Of a stretch of 64,000 nt of DNA, positions 10,553-24,077 are shown in pieces. The DNA is from Vanilla planifolia. Lineage: Eukaryota; Streptophyta; Magnoliopsida; Asparagales; Orchidaceae. Made by a program: the position numbers and the translations under genes. The stretch lies in assembly GCA_023846275.1 (NCBI GenBank), contig CM043868.1, positions 19,935,755-19,999,754 of the forward strand, read 5' to 3'. Position 1 is the first letter of the stretch. The number at the start of each line of letters is the position of its first letter. The notes below the pieces were generated by a model, which worked only from the letters and a program-made list of their open reading frames with translations, was not told the origin of the DNA and did not search any database.

Positions 10553-11663
10553 CATCTTCTACATAAGTATTGAGGCAATAAATTAGGAGGCCAATGATGT
10601 GACTTCTTATTGGCATCATCTCAACTATACCTCCTCTTCAATAGTTTGACAAATAACATGTCTTTGAGTACAACTTAAATATATTAAGCTTAGTTTTTTT
10701 CTACTTAATCCACGCTATTTTTAATATAAACTCAAAACTCATACCTTGACCAATTTTGACCAACTTTGGTTTGCATCCATTAAACATTTCCTGATCTAAC
10801 CCTTCCAAACTTATTCCCCATGGCTTTTCTTAAGTTACTACTTGAAAATACCCTCAAGAATTCAAAACCATGTAATCTAGACATTGCTATTATTTTCATC
10901 AATTAGAAATTTCAAAAGATTAATCAATTATGCCATATGGTTGCATTTCTTACTAAATATCTTCAACTTTAAATAACTTGCCCATGAGCCATATGCATAA
11001 CTTTTGGTTCTTTGACATGTCAACAACTACTTTACAATGTCAATAAACTTTTAAAGGAAGTCAGAGAAAGAGTTTTGGTTCTAAAGCATACATACATTTA
11101 CTTCATCCATATTGAACTCTCTCTTATTGTCTTTCTGTTTCCTTATTTTCACATTATTCTTATTTTGTTTTAAAATTCATATCAAAATTATGTATTGCTA
11201 ATACATATGCTTATCTTAAATAAATTACATGATTCCTCCTTCCTTGATCTATCATTCCATAGCCAATAGTGGTCAATTTGTTTACAATATATTGTCTCTA
11301 GATGATGTGCATTGACTACATTATAGAAGAAGCATAATTATAGTGAAAAATAAGCAACTACAATAATGAAGAAGGTATAATGTCAATTTTCTTCCTTGGT
11401 TTTGGATTTGAATCTCTAAGAACAATTAGAGAACATAAATCTATTATTTAATGACTCTTTTACCTACAAGATGCATCTAATGGGTTTTTATATGAAATAT
11501 TACTATATTAACATGAATGGATTAACAAAATAAAGACATTAATCTAATATATCAGGAAAACTAGTAATCATTAGGATTTTTAAATGTGAGAAGTAGTCCA
11601 CTCCACTTTCAATGATTTAACTCCATATATCTTCAATAGATAATATTTAGTTAATCTCAAACA
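10553..11663. other. AT-rich intergenic DNA, no feature recognised
   Basis: This is the right flank of the element. Its first five bases, CATCT, are the expected right target-site duplication. No ORF or clear repeat border is seen before the Sirevirus-like LTR. Confidence 0.5.
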
Positions 11664-13600
11664 TGTTAAATCATCATTATATTTGATGAATCAAGTCATA
11701 AATATTTAGTATTTTATTCTAATAAATTTATTTAGTATGAATTAGATTTAGTTATAAAGAATAAGTCATGTACTTTTGAAAATAGTAAATTAATGATCTT
11801 CAAATACTTTGAAGTATTCATTATGTTTCAATGATTGAAGACATGCATATATATTTTGAAAATATATTTTTTATTATAAAATAGAATGTTAACTTATTGA
11901 TTATTAATCATAAGACACATCTCTCTATTCATATCACTCTCAAATCATATTTAAGCATACAAATTGTTAAAGCTTTCTTTAAGTTAGGAAATATCTAAGA
12001 TCCCATTTTCACTCCCCCTAATCACTTACTTCAATAATCATAATTTGATTAAATCTTACTTATGTATTTTTTTCAAATTTTATGTTAGTTCTCTTGTTAA
12101 AATCTTGGTTAAATTAGAAAAATAAAATCTAAAAAAATAATTTTATTAAATTTTATAATTAAAAAAGAAAAAACATATCTTAAGTCATAATCATAAGCAT
12201 AGCTCAAGTTTAAAGCACTCAAGTCGACCAAGCCTAATAAGGCCAGGAAAGCCTCGGGCTAAGAGATCAACTAAAACCAAGTAAAGTCGATTCCAAACTT
12301 AATTAGGATGTAGTTTTAAACTTGATTGGGGTATGACAGAGCAAGCATTGAATCATGTAAGACTTATATAATGTGTGCAATAGGTTGGGTAGGACTCGAA
12401 ATGATAACTTGTAATCCTATATGCATAGTAGCGACTCAAGTGACGAAATCACAAGAGCACAAAGAGAGACCCTTATAAATAACAAAACTTTGAACACTTG
12501 CATTGTGTGGGACTAAAAGTTTTTCCTACATCCAACATCGTAGCACAAATGATCTATCCTTGATCTAACGATCGAGGTCTCTTCATTTTGAATCTTATCA
12601 TTAAAATCATTCATGTATTTATCATTGATCAATTAAATAATCTAAATCTCATCTAACATGATTAGATATCCTAGATCTAATCGTCCATGATCCAATGTTC
12701 ATAATTCATCCACTTTTATATTATTTGAATTGAAGAACTAGATCTTCTTTGATTAGATCCAATAGCTCTAGTTATTCTATTTAATGACAATTCTCTAATC
12801 ATTTCTTGTGCCATTAAGAGTTATTTGGAAGAGACTTTTTAAGTTGTTTGGCAATAACTTATGAAAGCATTTTTCTTGAATTTTTAATGATTATGATTAA
12901 TTTTTTTTATGAAAACCATAACTTTATGAATAAAATGGCTAGTAAACATAAATTAGCTTTTTGAGATCTCAATGAAGGAATGAGCAATATTCGACTAATG
13001 TAAAATCTCCCACCAGCACACTATCATCTAATACTTCTCAAAATGCTAAATTCTTTTAATTAAGCCTAACGCTTCTAAGCTGTCAATCTTTTACTTTCCT
13101 TTATAATTTTAAACATTTTGTATTTTGCTCTATTTATTAACAAGTTTTAGAAGTTATACTTTGAATAAAAAATTTTCTTGTTATACTTTTTCTTTTTCTT
13201 TTTAGGTTTGACAGTTTGACATTTGTGAAAGCCTAAGTTCGATTTGATTTTATAAAAAATTGAGTTAAGGTAGAGCTTACAAAAGCCTAGGTTATAGTTA
13301 AACTCACAAAAACTAGTAGATTAAAAAGAAATCATAAGGAAAAATCTTAACTTATAATTTTTTTAATAGTGGTATTTTTCTCAACCTTAGGTCGAGATAA
13401 ACGTAAGTTCTAGTTTGAATCAAACTACCTAAAAATTTTGATTATTTTTATTTTTTTATTCATAAAAATAAATAATTGTATATAAAAATTTGAATATCAA
13501 GATTTTCTACAAAAAATTTATCTCTATAAAAGCTTTTTTAATAGAAAATATTTCAAAATCTATAATTTACCCCCTTCCTCTCTTTTGCTGGATATGCACA
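11664..13600 (+). repeat. Sirevirus-like (Ty1/copia) LTR remnant, copy 1
   Basis: It aligns by eye, in the same order and orientation, with 51375-53455. Shared landmarks include TGTTA near the start, AAATATTTAGTATTTTRTTC, TTAACTTATTGATTATTAAT, AGCACTCAAGT and its AGCACTTAAAC counterpart, ATCAACTAAAACCAAGT, GGGACTAAA, ATGAAAGCCTAAGTT or GTGAAAGCCTAAGTT, TTTGAATCAAACTACCTAAA and a C-rich end near 13590. A TG-type start, ~1.9-kb length and a final cytosine run preceded by CTATAATT resemble Sirevirus LTRs. No convincing primer site follows, so it may be a solo or eroded LTR. The 3' border is uncertain by tens of bases. Confidence 0.55.
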
Positions 13601-14352
13601 CACTCCTATTTCTTCAAAACAATCCTATAGCATTAATTGGTTGCTTAAGTGTTTTGACAAGTCAAAGACTCCTTGAGAACTATGACTAAGGCATGATTCA
13701 TGCTTCAAAGGTTTGAATAAGTGGAACACTATTATGCACATTTTTATGACCTTAATTTTTTTATTGGATCATCTCTTTATATCTAAAGAATTGTCCTTAA
13801 TAATTGTAAAAGGTTTCATGACTTTTGTTAAGGCTCGTTACTTCCTCTTATTATCTCATTGAACTAGTTATATTCCTCCTCAAACTCTCTTAGGAAGACA
13901 TTTTAAGGCTTCCTTGAGTAGTGTTACCTCTAGAGAAACTATCTTCTATCCATTGTAAAAATTCACTTAATTAGTCATGAACTATATTCTTAATAAAAAT
14001 TCTCTCATTGCATTTAGGTATTTCAAATCTAAAACTTGAGGATTATTATTATATGGATACCTCAAAATGCATATTAGTATAGCAATAGTTAGATAAAAAA
14101 TTGAGCATACCAATGTGAAGGTCTTGACCTAAGAAATCCTTAAGTATGTGATTTATAATTTTTGGAAGTCATTTTGAAAGTCATTTTAAATTTTTATGAA
14201 TTTTTAAATCCAAAAAGAGAGAAAAAAATAAATATTAAAATGATATTTCGTATATTATATTTGAAAAGCTACCATATTCTCTCCCTTCCTAAGTGGTAGG
14301 GTGCAAAGAGTTGGAAGGGATGAGAAGGAGGAGATTCAAGTATATTTGACTT
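13601..14352. other. AT-rich intergenic DNA, nothing recognised
   Basis: No coding potential or clear repeat is visible. It could be internal sequence of the Sirevirus-like element, but no retroviral motif supports that. Confidence 0.4.
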
Positions 14353-14644
14353 GAGTTCTTAAGAGATTTAATAAAATTGAAGAGAAAAAGGGACAAGTTA
14401 TGGAAAATAGGATTCTAGCCTCATTCTTGTCAAATTAGTGCATTAAAATTAGGTTTCCAATTATATTTTACTTATGGAGTCATGTATTTTCTAATTGAGT
14501 CATTAAGAGATTTAAGGAAATTGAAGTGAAAAAATTGAGAACTTGTGAAAATAATTGGAGATTTTGGCCTCATTCTTATCAAATTAGTGCATTAAAAGTA
14601 TGCTTCCAATTAAGTTTCACTTATGGACTCATGTATTTGCTAAT
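14353..14644 (+). repeat. Diverged tandem duplication, 144-bp period
   Basis: Units 14353-14496 and 14497-14644 share TTAAGAGATTTAA, CCTCATTCTT, TCAAATTAGTGCATTAAAA and CATGTATTT in the same order. Confidence 0.75.
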
Positions 14645-15754
14645 TAAGGTGTGATGGAGAATGAACTTTGTAGATTTAACAAAATTGTGATTAGGTGTCT
14701 CATTCCTTATTTTTGGCCATAATGATTGTGTAAGATAATCAGATCAATCAAGCTTAATGATGGATCACTAGCCTGGTATAATAGGAATGGAAGTTCAATC
14801 AATTAAGGATTGCTCCTATGATGTGCTAATTAGACAAGCACGACTAAGCTCAGGAAAAATGCAACAACAATCATTCATCCAAACCCTTGTATGACAAGTG
14901 ATTATTAAGGATCACATGATTTAATGAGGCAATCTTGTATAATGGAGATCTTCTATCTAATTCCTTATTTGATCAGTGATTGTTAATGATCTTATAGTAT
15001 GATGTGGTGATCAGACAAGTATGATGGCTTCAAGAGTAGGCATAATAATGATCACTATTTGACCCCTCATTCGATTTGCAACTGTTGAAAATTGCATAAC
15101 ATAATGTGAGGGATCATATTATGTAATTTGAAGTTAAAAGCTGGATTTTGATTATGTTTTGTAAGATTTTTGAGGGATTATTTGGAATAGCTTTCATAAG
15201 TGTTTTTATAATAGAAATGAATAGTTTTGTGAAATGTAGTGGAATAGAAAGTGAGAAAAAAAGCATGAATTTTCTTAATGCTAAAATATAATTTGAGCTA
15301 TTATTGATATAATTTAATGAGAATTATACAACAAATAAAAATATGTGACATAAGAATGAGAAATATACCTTAGATGAAACCTTTTAGAGTCATTAGTTAG
15401 ACAACATAAATAATTGTTATGTAACTAGGTTAAATTGTTAATTTTTTTAAGTTATTATAGTGAAATATAAGATGTTATAAGCCTTTCATGACATCATATG
15501 TTTTGATTATGCAATAACACTTTATTATTACACACACACACATATACATATATATATATATATAACCTTGTATAATATATATGTATGAAGCTATAAAATT
15601 AGAACATATGATAAGAAGATAAAGGAAAGAAATGAAAAAAAGGAAAGAATACTACTTAAGCCTAGTTATTTGGAAGATCGCAAGAAAAAAGGATGATGAA
15701 TGTGAATATTTTCTCTACGACTTTATCTTGTTAATATCAAATAAATAAGAAAGA
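14645..15754. other. AT-rich intergenic DNA with CA/TA microsatellite
   Basis: The only distinct item is a (CA)n(TA)n tract at about 15531-15564. The rest shows no genes and no repeat I can delimit. Confidence 0.4.
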
Positions 15755-16722
15755 TATCACCTTATTGATGTGAGTACTCAAAGATAGGATCATGACACAA
15801 CATAGGCTCTATCTTTATCAATATAAGATGTTAGCAATAAAGAGTGACAACTCTTTGATAAATGAGATAAACATCATCCTTATTATCATGGATACTTAGA
15901 GATGTGACCAAGGTATCATTGAGGCATTGTCCTCATCAACACAAGATGTTAATAATAGGTTGACAATAGCTCTATGATATAGGATCTTAAAGAAAAAATG
16001 AATGATCATATTAGAAAATCTGAGCTCAAAAGAAAGAAATAAGAAATAAAGAAAGAAAAATGTAAGGAATATGAATGTGAAAGAAAGAAAGAAATGTGTT
16101 ATAAGATAAGAATTATTTGATGACTATGTGCATACATGAGTACTATACATAAAGCATTAATATAATAATTTCGTATATGCATATTTCTTTATAGATTATC
16201 ATGCATTGGTTATTTATTATTCTTTTCTTATTATTAATTTCATACTTATAATTTTATACTACCTTTATGGTTGTAGTTAAAGTTTTTCTATTGAGCATAT
16301 CATGTTTTTTTCTTACTAATATTACGAGCTAGGTTGTAGACACTCATTAAGCTAAGGATCCTTAAATGATAGCTTAAGATCATGTGTAAGAGATTATGCT
16401 ATATTTTGTGAGTTTCATGAGAGATTTTTACATGTGAGAACTATTTTTATACTTTAATAATAGATGATGTATTTATATTCTAGTTTATTTTTTGTATAAT
16501 TTGATAGCTTTGAGATTATATGTATTATTTTTATTTGATCATTCTTCTATGATTACATATGATTTGTGATGTGATGTTTTTTTGTCACCTTGACTCTATT
16601 TGAGGTTTTTGTCCTCTGTGTTTAGCTGATTGCTTTGGTTTTTAATCAATAAATTGATATTTAGATACAATTTATCAGGTTTTATTTGATTTAAGCTAGG
16701 TAAGATGTGACATCACTATTGG
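15755..16722 (+). repeat. Possible LTR-like segment with an internal 116-bp duplication
   Basis: Units near 15755 and 15871 share the order ATC-CTTATT, GATAC/GTACT, GTCCTCATCAACACAAGATG (second unit) against CTTTATCAATATAAGATG (first unit), then a GACAA-GCTCT/ACTCT motif. Further on, an AAGA/GAAA-rich stretch, a TATT-rich stretch and GCTAAGGATCCTTAAATGATAGCTT resemble, in the same order, 42990-43985, which has GCCAAGGGTCTCTAAAAGACAGCTT in two shorter pieces. This suggests two copies of one old element. The similarity is weak. Confidence 0.3.
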
Positions 16723-17219
16723 TGTCGAGGCATCTTAAGCTTATCACCTAATTGATCAAGATTAATCTCTACTTATATAACTCTTTTTTTTAGGACTAAA
16801 TTCTAATTGAATCTCTGTAGTCATCAGGGTCTTAAGTTTCTCATGTAGAAAGAATGATATGAGGGAATTCTTTTAACCTTGTTTTAAATTATACCACTTT
16901 CTTGTGGATTGTATTTGACCTTTCTTTCAATGCAAAGTACAATCTAAGTTTCTCTTCTAGTGGTGATCTTCTTCTTCTTAAGAATAATTTTTATTGAGAG
17001 AGACTAAACACCTCCTATTATGAGATTATTCATAGGTGATAAGACTTCAAGCAATTCATTATTGATCATGAGGAGCCAAATGGCTTCAACTTCTACATAT
17101 TCACAACTAAATAGATCTTTAAACATGATAATAGGCATATCATTAATCACTTGGAAATGTCCATTCCATATTGCCATAAACATTCATCATTTTACCTTTG
17201 GGTGCTCCTTCATAATTTG
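16723..17219. other. AT-rich DNA, possibly the 3' part of a minus-strand retroelement relic
   Basis: No intact ORF. Its position next to the integrase relic suggests it may be the eroded tail of the same element, but I see no defining motif. Confidence 0.25.
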
Positions 17220-17600
17220 TAATCATACTAGATTTCATATATCAAAATTCTTCTTGACATAATGCATGTTATATCTTTTTTTATATTTCTTCTACAAGAG
17301 TTCCAATTTCTTTCCAATAGCATATGCATCCATGAATGCCCTTAGCAAAATACTAAAACTTTTGTTATGTCATCACCTATATCTCTTGAGATGTGTTTAT
17401 TTGAAATTACAAATCAAACTAATTTTGCAAAAATTATCCTAATATTTTGTCTCATAAAAACTTTAAACCTATTAAATTGTCAATAGCTTGATTGTAGGAA
17501 AAATTAATAAGTGACAAATTCTCATTCCATGTATTTGAATGCTTTAAGCTATACTTTCTCAATAGATGTATTATTATTTAATTAATAGCTTCTAACTAGT
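17220..17600 (-). pseudogene. Eroded Ty3/gypsy integrase C-terminal fragment
   Basis: On the minus strand, 17541-17462 translates without a stop to a stretch containing NTWNENLSLINFSYNQAID, which fits the W-L-EFAYN-A segment that follows the catalytic Glu in Ty3/gypsy integrases. The preceding stretch (17600-17542) can be read as the residues around the integrase Glu helix, and lower coordinates give weak hints of the GPF region. Frames change and stops are frequent. It appears to belong to a different lineage from the Tekay element at 1-10552, with a Tat/Athila flavour, but this is a guess from one short motif. Confidence 0.4.
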
Positions 17601-18966
17601 TGTCAATTGAAGGATGGAATGATGTATTCACCTAAAGGTTTGTATTCATCATTGACTAAAGTGAGCATTAACAACCACAAAAAAATGAATATCTTGATCT
17701 AACATGCTGCTTGTTAGCAATCATTAATGTATTATACCTTCTCAAAAAAATTTATTTCTTCATCACTCTTAATTCCCTATTTATATGGTATGATCTTTAA
17801 TATTTTAAAAAATTTGTTAATCAATATGAATATATGGGGACACTCTCTCATAAATGGTTGGGTATCAATAATGGTTGATATAGACCAATCTTTTGAATCC
17901 CTGGTTTTCTTATGTTGAAAAATAAATGTTCTCAAATGAACATTTAAATACCATTCTTCATTCAAGACTAGAATTTGTATCTTTGTAGATTCAACAGTCT
18001 TCTTCAAACTAATATATAAAAGCATTTTATTTGTGTGCTTCTCTTATCTACTTTATCTTATAACCATCTCTTGGAATACATAGTTGATGTTTTCAATAAG
18101 TAGTAATTCTTATGGAATAAACTTTGATGCTTCTTAATCTTTAACTCCTCTAACATGTCCTGATAATGAAGATAGTTGTTATAACTCACTATTTGTCCTA
18201 ATGTCAAGACTCCATATAACTAATTATTAATAATAAACATAAATCATTATATATGTGAGGTCGTTAAAACTTTAGCTAAGGATGTGATGGTGAGATTAAA
18301 TCTAAAACTTATCCAATTATACAAAGTAAAGCAAATAAAGTACCATAATAAATAAAAACTCTAATTTATAGGACTACAATAAGCATTAAAACCATACAGG
18401 ATACAAACTAAAAACATACAAAAATTAAAGTATTGTTACACTACATAACCCAACTTTATATAAAACATTATCTACTCTCACGTCTCAAGAGTAATGTACT
18501 CCTTTATAGCATTAAGATCTATATCTCCCAGTAAAATGAATACATTACTTATGATTAAACCTAGTGAAATTTAAAAGCTCAATAGACAAACTAATTAAAA
18601 TAATAAAATATAAAATATAAAATATATAAACTAAGGTAAGAATGATCTCATGATGATATAATGCAAAATAATAGGCACAAAGCAAATAAATTAGATGTGA
18701 TATAATAATCTATGCATATAAGAAAAACTCAGTGACACATAAATCAAACTCTTTGTTTTTCTTTTTTTATTTCTAATTCTTCATATTTCTTATGCTTATA
18801 GAACTTAATTCTCATTTGATCATTATCTTCTAAATCTAAAACTAACTAATATGCATACTAATGATCTCTTACCAGCATCCATCCAGCCTTTAAACTTATA
18901 TCTATAATCACTATCAAGTTTAACCTCCAAAATTATAACTTTTCATCCTACAAATATTATTATTAT
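17601..18966. other. AT-rich DNA, likely the rest of the minus-strand relic
   Basis: A short minus-strand open stretch (18025-17777) has a protein-like composition but no motif I can name. After about 18200 nothing is recognisable. Confidence 0.3.
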
Positions 18967-19062
18967 ATATATATATATATAAATAGGTCATTACACTAAC
19001 ATAATATGGCATCTATATATATATATATAAATAGGTCATTACACTAACATAATATGGCATCT
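18967..19062 (+). repeat. Near-perfect 48-bp tandem duplication containing a TA microsatellite
   Basis: Units 18967-19014 and 19015-19062 both contain TATATATATA, AAATAGGTCATTACACTAAC and ATAATATGGCATCT. The near identity marks a recent duplication, unlike the diverged ones elsewhere. Confidence 0.9.
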
Positions 19063-20319
19063 AGTCTTATACTTATATCATATAAAATAAGGATAATATC
19101 TCAAAAAATCAATTCATTATTCTATCCCAATTTTAGTATATTTTTAATTAGAATGCTAATTATTTTTATTTCTAATTATTAGATATTCAATCATGTAACT
19201 AATAGTATCCAAAGTATAAAATATATAAACCAAGTATGACACAAGATTTTTAAGTAACTCAGTACATCAAATATCCATAATACATAATATAAAGTATTAT
19301 AAAAATATTTTAGTTTATAAATAAATCAATAATTAATTTAATAATATGTTTATATCATATTTACTAATTTATTAACCTGATTTTAAGACAAAAATGCCTT
19401 ATATGCTTCCTTTCTTCTTAAGTTTTCCTATAATATCATACATGCATAGTAATTATCATATAATCCCATATATGATATAATTATCAATTATTTGTAAATT
19501 AATTTAGATCTTAATAATCCTTTTTATTTCTTAAATTATCATTAAACATCATACTTGTAGAACTTTTTAATCATCTAGTGCATTCAGTAATGCCTCCCAA
19601 CATCTTTACTATAATGCAACTGAGTGTATAGTATGATAGCGTTTCATCTTAATTGACTTGTATGATTCAACTTATAATCTTTTTGTGTTATAATAATCAT
19701 ACAATATGATCACCCACATCATACTATTTGACAACAACCCTTCATAATGTTTCATAAGATTTCATATTAGATAGATATGGTATTTTACTCTAAACATATT
19801 TAGTTGGATCATATAAGTACAACTTGACTTGTACAACGCCACTAATTGCTTAATCCTATTGATTTACCTCACAACATCTAGTAAAATCAATTCACTAATG
19901 CTTATACGACAACTCATTAGATCGGTCAACTCATATTTTTTTTCCAATCATTTGAATTGATTGTACAGTAGACAAGTTTTAAACATCTCAACTCTCTTCT
20001 AAAGCATTTTACCATTACTTATAAATCATATTAAAGCCTAACCTAATTGAGATTTGTGTGAAACCAAGTTAAATTCATGGAAAAAATCTTAAAATATAAC
20101 TTCTTCTTGGCTAGTTTTTTATCCCTAATTTTCATTTTCATTCCCTCATACTTCTCTTCAACTTGCTTTCAATCTCTCATTTGAGTTGCACTAACACTTC
20201 TAACATCCCTTGCTTTATTTGTTCTTCTTCTATTATAACAATTCCCATATTTACAAAGTTTAGTATATGATAAACCATGAAACTTTGCTAATATAATTAT
20301 ACAAAGGCATGTTTTGATA
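19063..20319. other. AT-rich intergenic DNA, nothing recognised
   Basis: No ORF of note and no repeat that I can align. Confidence 0.4.
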
Positions 20320-21513
20320 TAATAAAGTTAATTTATTAGAATATGGTGTTTACACATAAAAATATTAATATAATATTAGAATCTTAAAAATATGCTATAA
20401 TTTTTAAATCTAATCTAACACATTATTTAAGTAATGAAAAGAACTCTTTAAAATGAGTTTAACATCATTGAATTTATAATTTTTAGATCAGTAATTAATT
20501 AATTATAAATTTTTAAATAATCAAGATATAAATTTAAATTTAGAATTTTTAGTTGGAGTATATTTGTAAATTTGTAATTTTGACTTTGTTATAACTGATT
20601 TGATAGATGATATATCTATAAATAAATAACAAAGATGGATTATAAATAAAATATTATTATTTTAATTAGGGAGATGATTTAAATCCATTAAAGTAACATT
20701 AATATAGCCTTACATTAAATATTTAAACATAGTTTTCCTTCTTAAAGTGTTATTGGAAAAATTACCTTTTTACTCTACAAGTTTACGAGAGTATTGTTCT
20801 CGATGGTTGTAAAGAATTTGAACGATTACCAATGTAGAAGAGTACTATGACTATGATGGTGTTTTAGCTTGTGGATCTGATGTTACTAGAGAGGTAAGTT
20901 CTATGAAATAGTTTTGCTATATTTGTTGTGTTGTGTATATGCCCTCATATTTTTGTGAGAAGAGGAGAGGAATGAGAAATATGGAGGACTTCAAGTTCAC
21001 ATAAAGAAAGAGGAAAGGGGAATGAGAGTGACAAAGAAAGCTCATGGTTTATAAAAGAAGAAGATAAAGTTTTAAAAGAGAATAATAATTTTGGAGATGA
21101 ACGATTTTAGCATAAGACTAGTAAGGGGGGAGGTTTTTGGATAAAGGCATGGTAAGAGAAGAGGAAGATTGAATTTTTAGTTGGTTTTGTCAAACTTAAC
21201 TAAATAGGATGTACCAAGTGCTTAAACTGGGGGTTTGAATTGCGTACACGTATGAGTAGGACCCATAGTAGGTGTCAACCCAATGTAGTTCAAACAATGG
21301 AATAGTTGATATACATAATAGAAAAATGAGAGATAATAATGAATTTATTAATTAAATGAATTAGATAAAAATGAAAAAATAAAATTAATGGAATAAAAAA
21401 TAAATAAAAATAAAATATATATATTAAAAAATATAATAAAATAAATAAATAATAAAAAATTACAAATAATATTTTTCTATTAAAATATAAAAATATAAAA
21501 AATAGAAAATTAT

Positions 21514-21685
21514 AGAAAAGTTAAATAAAAAGAAGAAAGCATTTAAGAAATCTTATGTAAATAAAAATTAATAAAAATTTAATGAAATAACATTAAAATA
21601 TAAACATATGAAAAAAAAGAAGACTTTAAGAAAAGTTAAATAAGAAGGAGAAAGCATTTGAGAAATCTTATGAAAATAAATTTTA
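21514..21685 (+). repeat. Local tandem duplication, 115-bp period
   Basis: AGAAAAGTTAAATAA, then GAAAGCATTT and GAGAAATCTTATG or its close variant, occur at 21514 and again at 21629. This lies in an A-rich part of block A. Confidence 0.65.
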
Positions 21686-22280
21686 AAGGTGTAGTGTGAT
21701 AATTGGCATAAGATTGAGTTATTTAGATATGAAATTATTAAATATTTAATAATAAGATAATAAATTAGTAAATTTTCTCTTTTTCATCATAAAAATTTAA
21801 CAAAAATTAGAAGTGAAAGAAATATTCTACTCTTATATTCAGATAGATAATTTTGATAACCTATGATATAGTAACAGAACATAATTTATATATTTTTTAG
21901 TTTTTTACTAGATGACATTCTATTTTAATATGCTAATAACATTATAGTTTTTTTAACATGGGTTACTTATTATATAACTTTACTTATTACATGTATTTAC
22001 TTGTTACTTATTACATGGTTTACCTATTTCATGGCTTGATCCATTACATGATTTCTCTTATTAAATGACAATATAAAGTATAACTAAAATAAAAAAGAAT
22101 AAATGTTAGCTTTGAAAATGACATTTGGATTAATGGTATTAGGGTTAAAAGATTTAAAATATGAAAAAAGGACACACGAGCTCCTAAAAGCATTATCCTT
22201 TCCACTTTGTCTAATGTGTTGAATCATAAGGTAATGATTTTTATACCATACCTACCAAATATGAGTATCATGACCTTAAT

Positions 22281-22306
22281 GTGTGTGTGTGTGTGTGTGC
22301 GTGTGG
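22281..22306 (+). repeat. (GT)n microsatellite
   Basis: An alternating GT tract with one C interruption. It is followed by two degenerate copies of the 49-bp motif found at 25898-26286 (GCCCAACATGTTGGATG and CACAACATATTGGATCG). Confidence 0.9.
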
Positions 22307-24077
22307 ATAACATCAAGCCCAACATGTTGGATGTTAGAGTATGGGTACCATATACACACAACATATTGGATCGTAGGGTATGTCTTTGGACTATATTTAA
22401 GTTACCTAAATAAATTAGATGTATGTCTATAAAATGTTATTGATACATATGATTATCATTGGGTCGAGAGAAAATAATAATTCAAAGAAAATTAAGCACA
22501 ATGATTAAAGAAAACTAGAAATAAAAAAATAAAAGCATAACTAATTTTTGCATTTCCTCAGTTTTCTATTACAAGAATGGATTTTGGTATGATTATGACT
22601 TATTCATATCATCATGCTTGCATTTTATCTTAATATTTCCTTTATATAGTGTTACTTTTATATGATTTGCTTATTGGGAATATTATCTCTTGAGTGTAAT
22701 ATCATAAGTTATGCATTTACAACATCATGAGATAAGAAAGTAGACATTATAGAGGAGGATTACATTGTGATTGTGTGAATAAATACTTGTTATGTATGGA
22801 GTATGGTGTAGTTGTATTTATATTTTAGAAATTTTGTGGTTAGCTTACATTATTTTACATGGACACTAAATTTCGTTAATATTATGTTTTCTATTAGCTT
22901 GATGGACTTTAAATATTTTCATATTATTTAGGTTGTGGTTAAGAGTTGGCTGAAAATTAGCTTTTTGCTGAGAATTTTGTGTCCTTGCTAGTTATTATGT
23001 GCTTAATTTTTTATTTTTTATCTTATTAAAGATATAGTTAAGCAAAGCTCTAATAGTTTTCTTATGTTTTCTCTTTATACAAGTCTATCTCTCTCTTCTC
23101 ATTTTTTATTTCCTTTCTCTAAACCAATTTCTCTTGCCACTTTTATTTTCCAATTAACACCTGTCAAACCTAGCCAAGGATCATCCTTAATTCCATCTTA
23201 GTTGAGGTGATATAGCTTAAGATTAAAAAATTATAGTTTTCCTTTTACTTTATTTAAGAAATCATATTTATATCATCTTTTAAAAAATTCTAAAGTAATT
23301 ATGTAGACATTCAAATATTACAAACTCAAAACTATTATATTCCTCTTGAGAGCTTTATTTTGATGGTATAGTCAAATATGATTTTTTTAATATATTTAAA
23401 ACTTGATATATTTCTTATGATCATAATAAAATAAAAATATCTTAATTCATACATATTTTTTTTATGAAAAAATTTTATTACCTTATTCAATAACCATCAT
23501 TTTATCCCAATTAAGTTGAAGAAATTGTTATTTATACATAAAAATATTAAAATAATATAATATTAAAGTGTGTTTTATAAACTCAAATTTGATCAGAAAT
23601 ATTATTTGAGTATATCAATATAAATACTTCTAATAAATGAGATTAATAATATTGAGTTTATAATTTTTAGTGATATAAAAATAATATTATAAATTTTTAT
23701 AATTTGAATATAATTATAATTTTTAAGATGTCACTTAGGATAGATTTGTAATTTTTAAAATTCTGACTTTGTCAAAATCAATTATGGATAATAGATCTAT
23801 AAATATATAAATGTTTACTTATGTTGTGTTAGATTTATAATTTCTAAATTTTGTCATATAAGGAATTAAAAAGGTGAATGCTAAATAATTAATAGATTTG
23901 TAGAGCATTTTCTACAAATATCATGCCAAATCCCATGGGAATGAGATTTTCAAATTTTTGACAACAACGATGTGTATACATTTTAAAAAATAACTATTAT
24001 ATGGCTCTTACTTTTCGAACCTAATTTTGTTAGGATCTTTAAGGAATTTTGGCTATTAAGACCTTAATATCATGGCT

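Larger units (their letters stand above)
20320..23000 (+). repeat. Diverged repeat block A (possible long LTR), collinear with 23520-26790
   Basis: Matching anchors occur in the same order in both blocks: ACATAAAAATATTAA (20350 and 23537), AATTTATAATTTTTAG against AGTTTATAATTTTTAG (20470 and 23657), a GATGTTACTAGAGAGGTA / GATGTCTCTGGTGAGGTA pair (20877 and 24267), a purine-rich GAGAGGAATGAGAAA-like stretch (20955 and 24440), CTTATTAAATGACAATATAA against CTTATTACATGGCAATATAA (22050 and 25738), and a GAGGAGGATTACAT / AAGGAGGATCATAT pair (22757 and 26600). Such a structure fits two LTRs with a very short interior, or a segmental tandem duplication. Confidence 0.42.

Noticed and set aside
22207..22413. 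68-codon frame with a Cys/Val run
   Set aside because: Translation of the GT microsatellite; no domain.
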